A stretch of DNA of 64,000 bases from Bdellovibrio bacteriovorus (GCF_025558485.1 NZ_CP102930.1:1178001-1242000), one strand, 5' to 3'. Shown: positions 8,613-17,664, numbered from the stretch's first letter. The notes: generated from the letters alone by a model not told the origin. Translations and numbers: made by a program.

Positions 8613-9932
8613 TTAGCTCAAAGTTTTGAGTATCAAACTAGGCTTTGTCACCTTTTGCAAGGAAATTGTCATTGCTGAACGAAGCATAGGCAGAGCGGAT
8701 TGAAGCAAATCTTTGTCGTCGCCATGCAATGTAAAGACCGTGTCGCCGACCTTCACTTCATCACCAACTTTCACGTGGAACTCGATACCCGCAGTTGGTG
8801 CAATGATGTCTGTCGTCTGTGCACGACCGGCCTTGATAAGAATGCCCGCAACACCAATGCTTTCAGTGTGGAAGCCACTGACCCAGCCTGCTTTTTCAGA
8901 AGTCACTGCAATGGAATGTTTTGGTTTTGGCAACGCATTCAAATTTCCACCGTGAATGGAGCAAAGTTCTTCAAACTTCGCCATGGCTTTACCAGATACC
9001 AACATGTCTGTGGCAATTTTGTAAGACTCTTCCTCGTTCTTGCCCACGCCTGCCAGTAACAGCATGTGCGCGGAAAGTCGCAAGCTCAACTCACGAGTGT
9101 CTTCGTAAAGATCATAGCCCGCAGGGCCGATGAATTTTTCATTCTTCATGATGGCAACGCACTCGTCCACTTCCAGTGAATTTCCGGCGAAGCGTCCCAG
9201 TGGCTGATCCATATTTGTCAGTAAAGCGGTGACCTTTTTGCCGTAACCTTTGGCAATGGCCATCAGATTCAAAGCCAGCTCTTCCGCCAAAGCAGGTGTT
9301 TTCATGAAGGCACCGGAACCGTATTTCACATCCAGTACCAGGCCATCAATCCCTTCAGCCATTTTTTTTGACATGATGGAAGCGCAGATCAGCGGCAGGC
9401 TTTCCACTGTGGCTGTCACATCACGAAGAGCATAGATTTTTTTATCCGCAGGGCAGATCTCTTTCGTCTGACCGATGAAGCAGATCTTGTGCTTGTGAAC
9501 CAATTCGATAAATTCCGGCAAAGATTTCTGTGTGTTGAAGCCGGGAATAGCTTCCAGCTTATCCAAAGTTCCGCCGGTATGACCCAAACCACGACCGGAA
9601 ATCATGGGAACCGGAATACCGGCCGCCGCCACGATAGGACCTAGAATCAAACTGGTTTTGTCACCCACCCCGCCGGTGGAGTGTTTATCCACTTTGAATT
9701 CTTTCACGGAAGAAAAATCCACAACCTCGCCGGAATGAAGCATGGCTTTGGTCAGAGAAAGAGTTTCTTCCGTCGTCATGCCACGGAAAAAAATCGCCAT
9801 CAAAAGAGCCGACATCTGGTAATCAGGAATATGACCACGAGCATAGCCCAGGATAAATTCATTGATTTCGTCGTACTTTAGTTCTTGGCCGTTGCGTTTG
9901 GCTTTGATGATTTCAGCAGGAAGAAAGGACAT
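8613..9932 (-). CDS. deoA: Thymidine/pyrimidine-nucleoside phosphorylase
   Basis: 439 residues, full length for the family. It has an N-terminal alpha domain, the phosphate-binding signature DKHSTGGVGDKTS at about 82-94, ISGRGLGHTGGTLDKLE, a LDVKYGSGAFMK segment, and a C-terminal barrel-sandwich domain. It cleaves thymidine, deoxyuridine or uridine to base and sugar-1-phosphate; whether it is strict DeoA or a broader Pdp cannot be told from the motifs. Its ATG overlaps the deoC stop by one base (TAATG), so it is translationally coupled. punA follows after about 30 bases. Confidence 0.92.
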   Translation of the reverse strand: MSFLPAEIIKAKRNGQELKYDEINEFILGYARGHIPDYQMSALLMAIFFRGMTTEETLSLTKAMLHSGEVVDFSSVKEFKVDKHSTGGVGDKTSLILGPIVAAAGIPVPMISGRGLGHTGGTLDKLEAIPGFNTQKSLPEFIELVHKHKICFIGQTKEICPADKKIYALRDVTATVESLPLICASIMSKKMAEGIDGLVLDVKYGSGAFMKTPALAEELALNLMAIAKGYGKKVTALLTNMDQPLGRFAGNSLEVDECVAIMKNEKFIGPAGYDLYEDTRELSLRLSAHMLLLAGVGKNEEESYKIATDMLVSGKAMAKFEELCSIHGGNLNALPKPKHSIAVTSEKAGWVSGFHTESIGVAGILIKAGRAQTTDIIAPTAGIEFHVKVGDEVKVGDTVFTLHGDDKDLLQSALPMLRSAMTISLQKVTKPSLILKTLS

Positions 9933-10594
9933 TAGTAACCACCTTGTGCAGAGCCGCCTTGAATAATTGTGATTCCCGAGCTTGTGCCAAGGCGGGTGGC
10001 TCCAGCTTCGATCATTGCATTTGCCTGTTGGGCATCCTTGATGCCGCCGGAAGCTTTCACTTCCATCTGATTGCCCACGACGGACTTCATCAGTTTCACA
10101 TCATCCACCGTTGCACCACCGCCACCAAATCCGGTGGAGGTTTTAACAAAATGAGCCCCGGCCTCCAGCGCGGCTTTGCACGCCAGAACTTTGTCGTCAT
10201 TATTCAGCAAAGAAGTTTCGATGATGACTTTGACAGTGTGACCTTGTGCTGCCCGCACCACGGCCTTGATGTCGTCGCGAACATAATCCAGGCGACGGTC
10301 TTTCAGGGCGCCGATTTGAATAACCATGTCGATTTCCTGCGCGCCATTGCGAATAGCTGTGGTTGTTTCCGCCGCTTTGCTTTCGGTGTCCATCGCCCCC
10401 AAAGGGAAGCCGACAACACAGCAGACTTTCACGGAAGAATCTTTTAGAAGATCAGCGCAGGCCTTTACGTAAGAAGTGTTCACGCAGACACTGAAAAAAG
10501 AGTGCTCAGTGGCTTCGGCACAAAGTTTTTCGATCTGCGCCAGCTGAGCTTCGGGCTTTAAAAGAGTGTGGTCAATATAACGACTTAGTTGCAC
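9932..10594 (-). CDS. deoC: Deoxyribose-phosphate aldolase
   Basis: 220 residues from a GTG start at 10594, chosen because GAGG lies 6 bases upstream; a TTG at 10606 precedes that site. DeoC hallmarks: YIDHTLLKPEA at the N-terminus, EIDMVI with Asp89, the Schiff-base Lys151 in FVKTSTGF, and the second lysine, Lys180, in VKASGGI. It splits deoxyribose-5-phosphate to glyceraldehyde-3-phosphate and acetaldehyde. First gene of the operon, so deoxynucleosides can be taken through to glycolysis and acetyl units; a phosphopentomutase is not encoded nearby. Confidence 0.93.
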   Translation of the reverse strand: MQLSRYIDHTLLKPEAQLAQIEKLCAEATEHSFFSVCVNTSYVKACADLLKDSSVKVCCVVGFPLGAMDTESKAAETTTAIRNGAQEIDMVIQIGALKDRRLDYVRDDIKAVVRAAQGHTVKVIIETSLLNNDDKVLACKAALEAGAHFVKTSTGFGGGGATVDDVKLMKSVVGNQMEVKASGGIKDAQQANAMIEAGATRLGTSSGITIIQGGSAQGGY

Positions 10595-10653
10595 GGGGCA
10601 CCTCAAAAATGTTTAAATAGCAAAAGTATCTCAGTTCATTGCAGGAGGCAATC

Positions 10654-11028
10654 ATGACACCACAGAAGTGGACCTCGTTTTTACTGGCAGCTTTATTGAT
10701 TTTCACTTCCTCGGCGTCCTTTGCGCAAGCCGACAGAACTTTTAAACGAAATACAGCAGCGGTCCTGTTTGCCAGCCTGGGCGGAGCGATCTTGGGCTTA
10801 AGTACATTGTCTTTCTATGGCAGTCCTGAAGAACACACCGACAATATCAGCCTGGGGGCCTTAGTGGGTTTTGTGGCAGGGGTAGGGTATGTGGTCTATG
10901 ACTCTTCGCGCCCAGCAACGCCAAGCTATGAGTATTCGCAAAATTTGGGATGGGATCAAAAAAACCGAAGAGCCTCGGCGACGGTCGCCAAGGCTCTTCC
11001 TTTAGTAAACTTTGGATTTGAATTTTAG
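10654..11028 (+). CDS. Small secreted or membrane hypothetical protein
   Basis: 124 residues from the ATG at 10654, preceded by GCAGGAGG. The N-terminus is a signal peptide (cleaved after ASFAQA) and there are two short hydrophobic stretches in the mature part (VLFASLGGAILGLSTL and LGALVGFVAGVGYVVY), giving a small Gly/Ala-rich membrane protein. The end is polar (about 95-124). Family unknown. It is divergent from deoC and convergent with pilT, with only 5 bases between the stop codons. Confidence 0.75.
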   Translation: MTPQKWTSFLLAALLIFTSSASFAQADRTFKRNTAAVLFASLGGAILGLSTLSFYGSPEEHTDNISLGALVGFVAGVGYVVYDSSRPATPSYEYSQNLGWDQKNRRASATVAKALPLVNFGFEF

Positions 11029-11033
11029 TCTGA

Positions 11034-12134
11034 TTAGCCCACTTTAGTGCGCGGACCGCCGGCAGCTCCGCCACCAACGGCTGTCTGCACACTGGTATCG
11101 CCACCAGCCTGACCCAGGAAGGTTTTTGCATCGGCTGCGGAAACCTTTCCTTTGCGGACCAGATCTTCAATGTATTTTTCGAACAACACCATCCCCTGGC
11201 TGGAGCCAGTCTGCATCGCAGATGGGATTTGGTGGACCTTACCTTCACGAATCAAATTGGAAATCGCCTTGGTATTTCTCATGATCTCGTAAGCAGCCAC
11301 GCGACCTTGTCCGTCCGCGCGGGAGAACAGCGTCTGAGCGACAACTCCACGCAGGGATTCGGCCAGCATCGTGCGGATCTGCTGTTGTTGTCCCGCAGGG
11401 AAAACGTCGATGATACGGTCAATGGTTTTGGCAGCACTGTTAGTATGCAGGGTTCCGAACACAATGTGTCCTGTTTCCGCTGCCGTCAGGGCTAAAGAGA
11501 TTGTTTCCAAGTCACGCAACTCACCCACCAGCAGGATATCCGGGTCTTCACGCAAGGCCGCTTTAAGGGCATTGGCGAAACTTTTGGTGTGACTTCCGAC
11601 CTCACGCTGATTCACCAAAGATTTCAAGTTCGGGTGAACGAACTCGATAGGATCTTCCACCGTGATGATGTGTGCTTCACGGGTCATGTTAATCTGGTGA
11701 ATCATCGCTGCCAAAGTGGTGGACTTACCAGAGCCGGTAGGACCCGTCACCAGAATCAGACCACGATCGCAATCGATGATGTCCATCACAGAAGGTGGAA
11801 CACCCAGTTCTTGTGCGGTTTTGATTTTTTCAGGAATGATACGCATAACAGCGCCAAGACCTTTACGCTGCATAAAGATATTGCAACGGAAACGACCTGT
11901 GCCGGGAAGTGTGTAGGCGAAATCCAGCTCCCATTTTTCAACGAAGGCCTTCTTTTGCTTTTCTGAAAGGATCTCAAAAAGCAAACCCTGAACGTCTTGG
12001 TTCGTGAGTTCGCGATAGTTCAATGGAACCATGTTTCCATGCAGGCGCAAATAAGGGGCGGCTCCGCTTGTGATGTGCAAGTCGGAAGCTCCTTGTTCGA
12101 CCATGAGTTTAAACAGTTCATCAATTGTTGCCAT
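11034..12134 (-). CDS. pilT: Type IV pilus retraction ATPase PilT
   Basis: 366 residues. Family marks are the N-terminal GASDLHITSGAAPYLRLHG, Walker A GPTGSGKST (131-139), an Asp-box (IITVEDPIE), Walker B (DILLVGELRD), a His box (HIVFGTLHTNSA), and the PilT-specific AISNLIREGKVHQI, which separates it from PilB. PilT depolymerises pilin and powers twitching. Its C-terminal 40 residues are Gly/Ala-rich and longer than usual. GGGAG precedes the ATG. Type IV pili matter for prey entry in Bdellovibrio, but several pilT paralogues are known there and this one's job is not set by context. Confidence 0.93.
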   Translation of the reverse strand: MATIDELFKLMVEQGASDLHITSGAAPYLRLHGNMVPLNYRELTNQDVQGLLFEILSEKQKKAFVEKWELDFAYTLPGTGRFRCNIFMQRKGLGAVMRIIPEKIKTAQELGVPPSVMDIIDCDRGLILVTGPTGSGKSTTLAAMIHQINMTREAHIITVEDPIEFVHPNLKSLVNQREVGSHTKSFANALKAALREDPDILLVGELRDLETISLALTAAETGHIVFGTLHTNSAAKTIDRIIDVFPAGQQQQIRTMLAESLRGVVAQTLFSRADGQGRVAAYEIMRNTKAISNLIREGKVHQIPSAMQTGSSQGMVLFEKYIEDLVRKGKVSAADAKTFLGQAGGDTSVQTAVGGGAAGGPRTKVG

Positions 12135-12271
12135 CGTGCTCTCCCTAAGGGCTCTAATTCAGTGATCTTTTCGGTCAGATATGTTTCAATATTAAATATT
12201 ATTTGCTATCGGTCTTGTTTCTGGACTATTGAACTAAGATCGGGCCCTGTTCTTGGGGCAAAGGAGCCACT

Positions 12272-13789
12272 GTGTCCGCTGAAATTCTGATCAATGTTCG
12301 TCCCCAAGAAACCCGAGTCGCCTATGTCGATGCCGGTATCCTTTCCGATTTGAAGATTGAACGCAAAACATCCCCCACATTGGTCGGGTCCATTCATCGT
12401 GGAACGGTGATTCGTGTGCTTCCAGGGATGCAGGCTGCCTTTGTGGACATTGGTCTGGAAAAGGCGGCATTCCTTTATGTGGGTGATATTCGCGAAGACG
12501 TCGATGACAACTTCCTGTCTGCGGTGGATCGCGAAGAACCACTGGATGAAGGTGATGACGATAAGCCCTTGAGTCACGCCAGTAAAACCCCGATTCAGGA
12601 TCTGGTCAAAGAAGGCCAAAGCATTCTGGTTCAGGTTTCCAAGGACCCGCTTGGCACCAAAGGGGCACGTTTGACAACGCATTTGTCTTTGCCAGGTCGT
12701 TTCGTGGTGTTCCTGCCAACGGTGCGCCATTTGGGCATTTCCCGTCGTATTGAGGATGAAGATGAGCGCGAGCGCCTGCGCAAGCTGGTGCAAAAGATCA
12801 ATCCGTCCGGCGGCGTGATTGTGCGCACGGCCGGTGATGGCGCTTCGGAAGAAATGTTGAAAGCCGACATTGAATATCTGGATCGTTTAAGTAAAGAAAT
12901 TTTCAAAAACTACGAAAAGAAAAAACAGCCCGGCGCCCTGCATACAGAACTGGATGTTGAGCTGCGCGCTCTTCGTGATCTGATGAGCGAGGACGTCACC
13001 AGCGTGTGGGTGGATGACGTTGAGATTCACAAAAAAGTTGTGAAGTTCGTGTCCCAGTTCATGCCCAAGTACAAACAGAACATCGTGCTTTATGAAGAAA
13101 AAAAGCCACTGTTTGATCTGTACGATATTGATATTGAAATTTCCCGTTCGATGGAAAGAAAGATCTGGCTGAAGTCCGGTGGTTATATCGTCATCGACGA
13201 AGCCGAAGCTTTGGTGGTCATTGATGTGAACACCGGAAAATTTGTCGGCAAAAAAGATCTGGAAGACACCATCCTGAAAACCAATCTGGAAGCGGTTCGC
13301 GAGACAGCACACCAGTTGCGCATTCGTAACTGCGGTGGAATTATCATCATCGACTTTATCGATATGGAAAAAGAATCCCATCGCGAAAAAGTTCTGGAAG
13401 CCCTGGCAGAAGAACTGCAAAAAGACCGTGCCCGCACGAACATCGTTTCCATGTCTCAGTTGGGGCTGGTGGAAATGACCCGTAAGCGCATCCGTCCAAG
13501 TTTGATCAAAACTTTGTGTGAACCTTGTTCTTACTGTGATGGAAAAGGCTACATCAAACGCAAGTCCACCGTGGCAAACGAAATCTTCCGTGAGCTGGAG
13601 CGCGACGCCGACATGCTGATCAATAAAAAGACCAACGTGGTCATTCACTGTCACAGCGAAGTGGTGGATTGGATCTATGAAGTCGAGGGTGAAACGCTGG
13701 AAGGCATCGAGAAAAAACTGGGCCGTTCCGTCGCCTTCAAAATTGAGCCGAACTACCATCTGGAACAATACGAAATCTTCTTCGTTTAA
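12272..13789 (+). CDS. rng: Ribonuclease G (RNase E/G family)
   Basis: 505 residues from a GTG start with AAAGGAG upstream. An S1-like domain lies at about 35-150, followed by RNase H-like and DNase I-like parts with catalytic Asp318 (VVIDVNTGKF) and Asp361 (IIIIDFIDM). The zinc-link cysteines are Cys416, Cys419 and perhaps Cys422 (CEPCSYC), which join dimers into tetramers. There is no long degradosome-scaffold C-terminus, so RNase G rather than E. An acidic insert at about 73-100 (EDVDD, DEGDDDK) sits in the S1 region. It processes rRNA and mRNA 5' ends. Confidence 0.92.
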   Translation: MSAEILINVRPQETRVAYVDAGILSDLKIERKTSPTLVGSIHRGTVIRVLPGMQAAFVDIGLEKAAFLYVGDIREDVDDNFLSAVDREEPLDEGDDDKPLSHASKTPIQDLVKEGQSILVQVSKDPLGTKGARLTTHLSLPGRFVVFLPTVRHLGISRRIEDEDERERLRKLVQKINPSGGVIVRTAGDGASEEMLKADIEYLDRLSKEIFKNYEKKKQPGALHTELDVELRALRDLMSEDVTSVWVDDVEIHKKVVKFVSQFMPKYKQNIVLYEEKKPLFDLYDIDIEISRSMERKIWLKSGGYIVIDEAEALVVIDVNTGKFVGKKDLEDTILKTNLEAVRETAHQLRIRNCGGIIIIDFIDMEKESHREKVLEALAEELQKDRARTNIVSMSQLGLVEMTRKRIRPSLIKTLCEPCSYCDGKGYIKRKSTVANEIFRELERDADMLINKKTNVVIHCHSEVVDWIYEVEGETLEGIEKKLGRSVAFKIEPNYHLEQYEIFFV

Positions 13790-13869
13790 AGTTTGAATTG
13801 TGGAAACATTTTGGGATTGCTGGACCTTGGGCTGTTTAGCCGGGGTTCCGGTGTTCCGATAGATTCGGT

Positions 13870-15477
13870 ATGAATCAGCTTTTGATTTTTCTCGTTTCTA
13901 TTCTGTTTTCATACTCTGCTTTGGCGCAGGTCTGCGATCCTAATCCTCATAAGGTGAAGGCTCTGGCAGATATTTCGCGCAATACTTGCATGCAGACTTT
14001 GCAATCCAAAGAGTGTCAGGATCTTTTTAAAAAGATGCGCGCCAATGGGGAAAAGCCCGAGGAAAAAGCCCTGAAGTGCACAAATCAGAGCTCCATATCG
14101 CGCGCCTTTGAAGCGTCCTGGGATTATACGTCCGGCTGTGCGACAGGTGGTTGGACATTTGTGAAAGACAGCTTTGTTTCCATCGGGACCGCCATTGGTG
14201 AAGGGGCCGCTAAAATAGTCATGGATATGGAGGCTGAAAAGGCCGCCAATGCCGCTTGTGAAGCCGATCCTCGTGGGAAAGAAAATCTGTTTAAACAATA
14301 TAATAGTTCTGTTCCTAAGATCCTTCAGGTTCCCATGCCCAAGCCGGATGTTATGAAGAAAGCCAGTTGTGCAACGGTGAAGGGAATCTTGCATCTGCAA
14401 TCTGTCGGCAAAAAGAATGAAGCTTTGACCGTGGTTATGCGTAAACGGTCTTTGAAAAATCCTAACTTCACGGCCGACGAAAAAGAATACATGGACTGGG
14501 TGCAGGGGAATGCGCCGAAAGCTCAAAAGATTGATCTGGTCGGCATGGCGAAAGCCCGTCTGAAAGAGATGGGCATTCAATTAGACTGCTATAACTCCAA
14601 AGAAGCTGCTGCCATGGTCTGCGAAGCCATTGCTGAAGTGGCCTCGTTTGCCGGGGGGCCTGCTGGGGCTGCGCTGAAAGCTGCCAAGGCCCGCAATATC
14701 ATGAAAATCGCCGGTGTTGCTGCAGATGCGGAAAAAGCAGCGGTTGCCACCCGAACCGTGGCATCGGCGGCTGATCTGGCAAAAGCCGCGAAGCTTTCTA
14801 ATAGTGAGCGCTTGCTGGCGGCAGAGAAATCTTTGGGGCGCAAGCTCACTGATCAACAGGAAAAGGCCTTGATTCAAGCCCATGAAGTGGCTGCTGGAAC
14901 AGGGCGTGGATATGGCACCTATTCAAAGACCGACATCGCGGAAAAAACCCGCATCCTGCAACAGGCGGGGTTTAATTCGACTGAAAGGGAGGCTCTGCTT
15001 CGCCAAGGTTTGGCGGGGAGTCTGTCAGACACCAAGGCGGCCCGTGATTTTGCAAACAAAGCCCGCTTAGAGGCCGATAAGCTGCGTGTGTCCGGAAATA
15101 TCCCAGAAGCTACAGCTAGTTACCGCAAAGCGTCTGATTCCTATGAGGTGTTTATTGCAGACGCCAAGGCGGCAAAGTCGTCCCGGGATTATTGGGTCGG
15201 GGCGAAGCTAAATGCATCGGCGGAAAGATATGATAAGGCTGCGGAATACTTCATCAAAACAGAACAGGCCACGGCTCGAAGTGATGTGAAGGCGCAGAAT
15301 ATTTTTGAGGCTTTGAACCGCGAAAAGAACGAATTGCGGGTTATTGCTGCTAAAAATCCAGGCAGCAAGTCAGCTCAAAAGAATTATCAGGATCACCGTA
15401 AGCTGATCGAGGCGGTCACTAATAATAAAGGCTTCCAGCTTGGTGACGCCTGGAAGCGTGAACTTTTAAAGCCATGA
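13870..15477 (+). CDS. Large secreted Ala-rich hypothetical protein
   Basis: 535 residues with a signal peptide (cleaved after SALAQ). The N-terminal half contains about ten Cys (e.g. CDPN, NTCMQ, KECQD, SGCATGG), so disulfides are likely in the periplasm. Residues about 245-310 are an Ala-rich helix, partly hydrophobic (FAGGPAGAALKAAKARNIM). A helical segment then reads NSERLLAAEKSLGRKLTDQQ, followed by helical repeats rich in Ala/Lys that look TPR-like (YRKASDSYEVFIADAK). I recall the ERL-AE-LGR-LT motif from other secreted Bdellovibrio proteins, but no function is known to me. It stands alone after rng. Confidence 0.75.
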   Translation: MNQLLIFLVSILFSYSALAQVCDPNPHKVKALADISRNTCMQTLQSKECQDLFKKMRANGEKPEEKALKCTNQSSISRAFEASWDYTSGCATGGWTFVKDSFVSIGTAIGEGAAKIVMDMEAEKAANAACEADPRGKENLFKQYNSSVPKILQVPMPKPDVMKKASCATVKGILHLQSVGKKNEALTVVMRKRSLKNPNFTADEKEYMDWVQGNAPKAQKIDLVGMAKARLKEMGIQLDCYNSKEAAAMVCEAIAEVASFAGGPAGAALKAAKARNIMKIAGVAADAEKAAVATRTVASAADLAKAAKLSNSERLLAAEKSLGRKLTDQQEKALIQAHEVAAGTGRGYGTYSKTDIAEKTRILQQAGFNSTEREALLRQGLAGSLSDTKAARDFANKARLEADKLRVSGNIPEATASYRKASDSYEVFIADAKAAKSSRDYWVGAKLNASAERYDKAAEYFIKTEQATARSDVKAQNIFEALNREKNELRVIAAKNPGSKSAQKNYQDHRKLIEAVTNNKGFQLGDAWKRELLKP

Positions 15478-15684
15478 TTTTGCCTAACATGCTGAAAATA
15501 TAGGCTTTTATTTGACGCCTAGACCTCACTAAGTTTTTCCAAAAATATTTGCATTTAAGGGGGGTTAAAGCTAACCTCTCTTTCTCTCGTAAAAAGCTGA
15601 AAAAAATAGCATGTATTAGGTTGACAAAGCCTAGTGCGAAGTGGCATTTACCATTGGCTTAATTCGGGTAGCTGGAGGTATTAC
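15478..15684 (+). promoter_or_regulatory. Leader and probable promoter region of rplU-rpmA
   Basis: 207 bases without a gene, AT-rich. A perfect -35-like TTGACA lies at 15621-15626 but the matching -10 is poor. A dyad TAGGC/GCCTA (15501-15505, 15517-15521) follows the previous gene and may be a weak terminator. No conserved ribosomal-protein leader was recognised. The ribosome-binding site GGAGG is at 15674-15678. Confidence 0.4.
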
Positions 15685-16248
15685 ATGTACGCGATTATTC
15701 GTACTGGCGGGAAACAATATAAAGTTCAAGCTGGTGACGTAGTTCAGGTTGATAAACTTGAACAAGCACTTGGTGCAGAGTTTGAAATCAACGAAGTTTT
15801 GATGGTTGGTGGTGAGTCCACTGCTGTTGGTCAACCTCTTGTTAAAGGTGCGAAAGTAACTGTTGTTGTTACTAAACAAGCTAAGACAAGAAAAGAGATC
15901 GTCTTCAAAAAGAAGCGTCGTCAAGGTTACAGAAAGTTCGCAACTCACAAACAAGAGTTCACAGAACTATTTGTTAAAGCTATTTCCTTCGATGGAAAAA
16001 CAGCTAAGACTGATGAAGCAGCTAAAGTGGTTGACGTGAAAGCAGTACGTGCTGAAAAAGCACAAGCTCGCGTAGCAGCTCGTAAAGAGCGCGCAGCGAA
16101 CAAAGGGACTGCAGAAGTTGTAAAAAAAGCGGCTAAAAAAGTAGCGAAAAAGAAAGTTGCAAAAAAAGCAGTTAAAAAGACTGTGAAAAAAGCGACTAAA
16201 ACTGGCGCGAAGAAAAAAGCAGCTAAAAAAACTTCTAAGAAAGCTTAA
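15685..16248 (+). CDS. rplU: Ribosomal protein L21 with histone-H1-like tail
   Basis: 187 residues. The L21 core is residues 1-103 (starts MYAIIRTGGKQYKVQ; conserved KKKRRQGYRK at about 75-84). L21 is normally about 103 residues, so some 80 residues are extra. The tail is first mixed (104-145), then almost only Lys, Ala, Val and Thr (146-187; e.g. KKVAKKKVAKKAVKK), like the tails of bacterial H1-type proteins. The start is the ATG at 15685 with GGAGG 6 bases upstream; longer 5' frames are rejected. Followed by rpmA after 29 bases, the usual order. The tail could bind rRNA, DNA or polyanions. Confidence 0.95.
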   Translation: MYAIIRTGGKQYKVQAGDVVQVDKLEQALGAEFEINEVLMVGGESTAVGQPLVKGAKVTVVVTKQAKTRKEIVFKKKRRQGYRKFATHKQEFTELFVKAISFDGKTAKTDEAAKVVDVKAVRAEKAQARVAARKERAANKGTAEVVKKAAKKVAKKKVAKKAVKKTVKKATKTGAKKKAAKKTSKKA

Positions 16249-16277
16249 TTAATTTTATTTCGTAAGAGAGGTTCGTC

Positions 16278-16538
16278 ATGGCAAGTAAGAAGGCCGGTGG
16301 TAGTACAAAGAACGGTCGTGATTCACAGAGTAAACGACTGGGCGTAAAAAGATTCGGCGGCGAAAAAGTTCTTCCAGGAACTATCATCGTTCGTCAACGT
16401 GGAACTAAATTCCATCTTGGTAACAACGTAAAAATGGGTCGCGACTACACGATTTATTCTGTAATCGAAGGTCTTGTTAAGTTTGAACGTTTCTCTAAAG
16501 AGCGTTTCAAAATTAGCGTATATCCTAAAGCTGTTTAA
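16278..16538 (+). CDS. rpmA: Ribosomal protein L27
   Basis: 86 residues, typical L27: [20 protein letters not shown] at the N-terminus, then [10 protein letters not shown] and [15 protein letters not shown]. The N-terminus begins directly with the mature AxKK sequence that reaches the peptidyl-transferase centre, with no Firmicute-type cleavable extension. Preceded by GAGAGG. A strong terminator follows. Confidence 0.96.
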   Translation: MASKKAGGSTKNGRDSQSKRLGVKRFGGEKVLPGTIIVRQRGTKFHLGNNVKMGRDYTIYSVIEGLVKFERFSKERFKISVYPKAV

Positions 16539-16581
16539 TCAGTAGTAAGATAGTACCGATACATTTTTTCAAAATGCAAAG

Positions 16582-16608
16582 AGGAGCCATTCCATGGCTC
16601 CTTTTTTG
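16582..16608 (+). terminator. Rho-independent terminator after rpmA
   Basis: AGGAGCCAT (16582-16590) and ATGGCTCCT (16594-16602) form a 9-bp perfect stem with a 3-base loop and a run of Ts after it. It is only about 20 bases before obgE, which therefore either relies on read-through or has its own start site in between. Confidence 0.9.
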
Positions 16609-16626
16609 TTGTATAAACGGTCACTT

Positions 16627-17664
16627 ATGAAATTCATCGATGAAGTCAGAATTACCTTAGCTTCGGGTCGTGGCGGCCCGGGTTGTGTCAGTTTCCGCCG
16701 TGAATCCGGTTTGCCTCGTGGCGGCCCGGACGGTGGTGATGGTGGTAAAGGTGGCGATGTTATTATTCGCACATCTCGTCACATAAATTCTTTGGTCGAT
16801 ATTCGCTCCAACAAAAGATATGCAGCTCCGAACGGTCACATGGGCATGGGTCGTCAGAAGGCCGGTCATGATGGGGAAGATCTGGTATTGATCGTTCCCA
16901 AAGGCACCATCTTCCGCAATATGGAAGGTGAGATCATCATTGATATGACAGATATCGATGAGCATGTTCTGCTGAAAGGCGGTCGTGGCGGCAAGGGCAA
17001 TGAGTTCTTCAAAACCAGTGTGAATCAGGCACCTGATTATGCACAACCGGGTGAAGACGGTGAAGAAGTCGAAGTTAAACTTGAGCTGAAACTGATTGCA
17101 GATGTCGGCATCGTGGGTTTCCCGAATGCAGGCAAGTCCACTTTGATTTCCCGTATTTCTGCGGCAAAACCAAAGATCGCGGATTATCCATTCACCACAC
17201 TGACACCAAATCTGGGCGTCGTTAAAGCGGGTGATTATTCCACATTTGTCGTTGCGGATATTCCGGGCCTTGTGAAGGGCGCACACGCAGGTGTGGGTCT
17301 TGGCATCCAGTTCTTAAAACACATTGAACGCACGCGTTTGTTCATCCATTTGATTGATGCTTCAGGGATGTCAGGACGTGATCCTTTAGAGGATTTTGCA
17401 GATATTAATAACGAACTTAAAATGTACGATGAAAACAGCAAGGACAAAGAGGGTTTCTTCCCTCTTTCCACGCGTCCTCAGTTTGTGGTTCTGAATAAGA
17501 TCGATACTTTAAGTGAAACCGAACTGATGAAGCTGAAAAAGAAGTTTAAAGAAGCTTCAGGCTCTGAACCCTACGCGATTTCTGCTGTTACCGGCAAGAA
17601 CATCAAAGAGTTCGTGCAAGAACTGGCTCGTCAGATTTTGGAAGAAGATAAAGAGGAACAGTAA
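16627..17664 (+). CDS. obgE: Obg family GTPase (ribosome assembly)
   Basis: 345 residues from the ATG at 16627, which gives the universal N-terminus MKFIDEVRITLASGRGG. A further ATG at 16594 lies inside the terminator hairpin and is rejected. The glycine-rich Obg fold is residues 1-158 and the G domain follows: G1 GFPNAGKST (164-172), DIPGL (211-215), NKID (290-293). No extra C-terminal domain. There is no visible ribosome-binding site; a TATAAA at 16612-16617 would start a transcript within a few bases of the ATG. It overlaps nadD by one base (TAATG). Confidence 0.95.
   Translation: MKFIDEVRITLASGRGGPGCVSFRRESGLPRGGPDGGDGGKGGDVIIRTSRHINSLVDIRSNKRYAAPNGHMGMGRQKAGHDGEDLVLIVPKGTIFRNMEGEIIIDMTDIDEHVLLKGGRGGKGNEFFKTSVNQAPDYAQPGEDGEEVEVKLELKLIADVGIVGFPNAGKSTLISRISAAKPKIADYPFTTLTPNLGVVKAGDYSTFVVADIPGLVKGAHAGVGLGIQFLKHIERTRLFIHLIDASGMSGRDPLEDFADINNELKMYDENSKDKEGFFPLSTRPQFVVLNKIDTLSETELMKLKKKFKEASGSEPYAISAVTGKNIKEFVQELARQILEEDKEEQ

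Noticed and set aside
12887..13768. A 293-codon frame antisense to rng
   Set aside because: Shadow of RNase G, Phe/His-rich, no start signal.
15478..15684. Riboswitch or ribosomal-protein leader before rplU
   Set aside because: No known fold could be built by eye; only a -35-like site and a small dyad are present.
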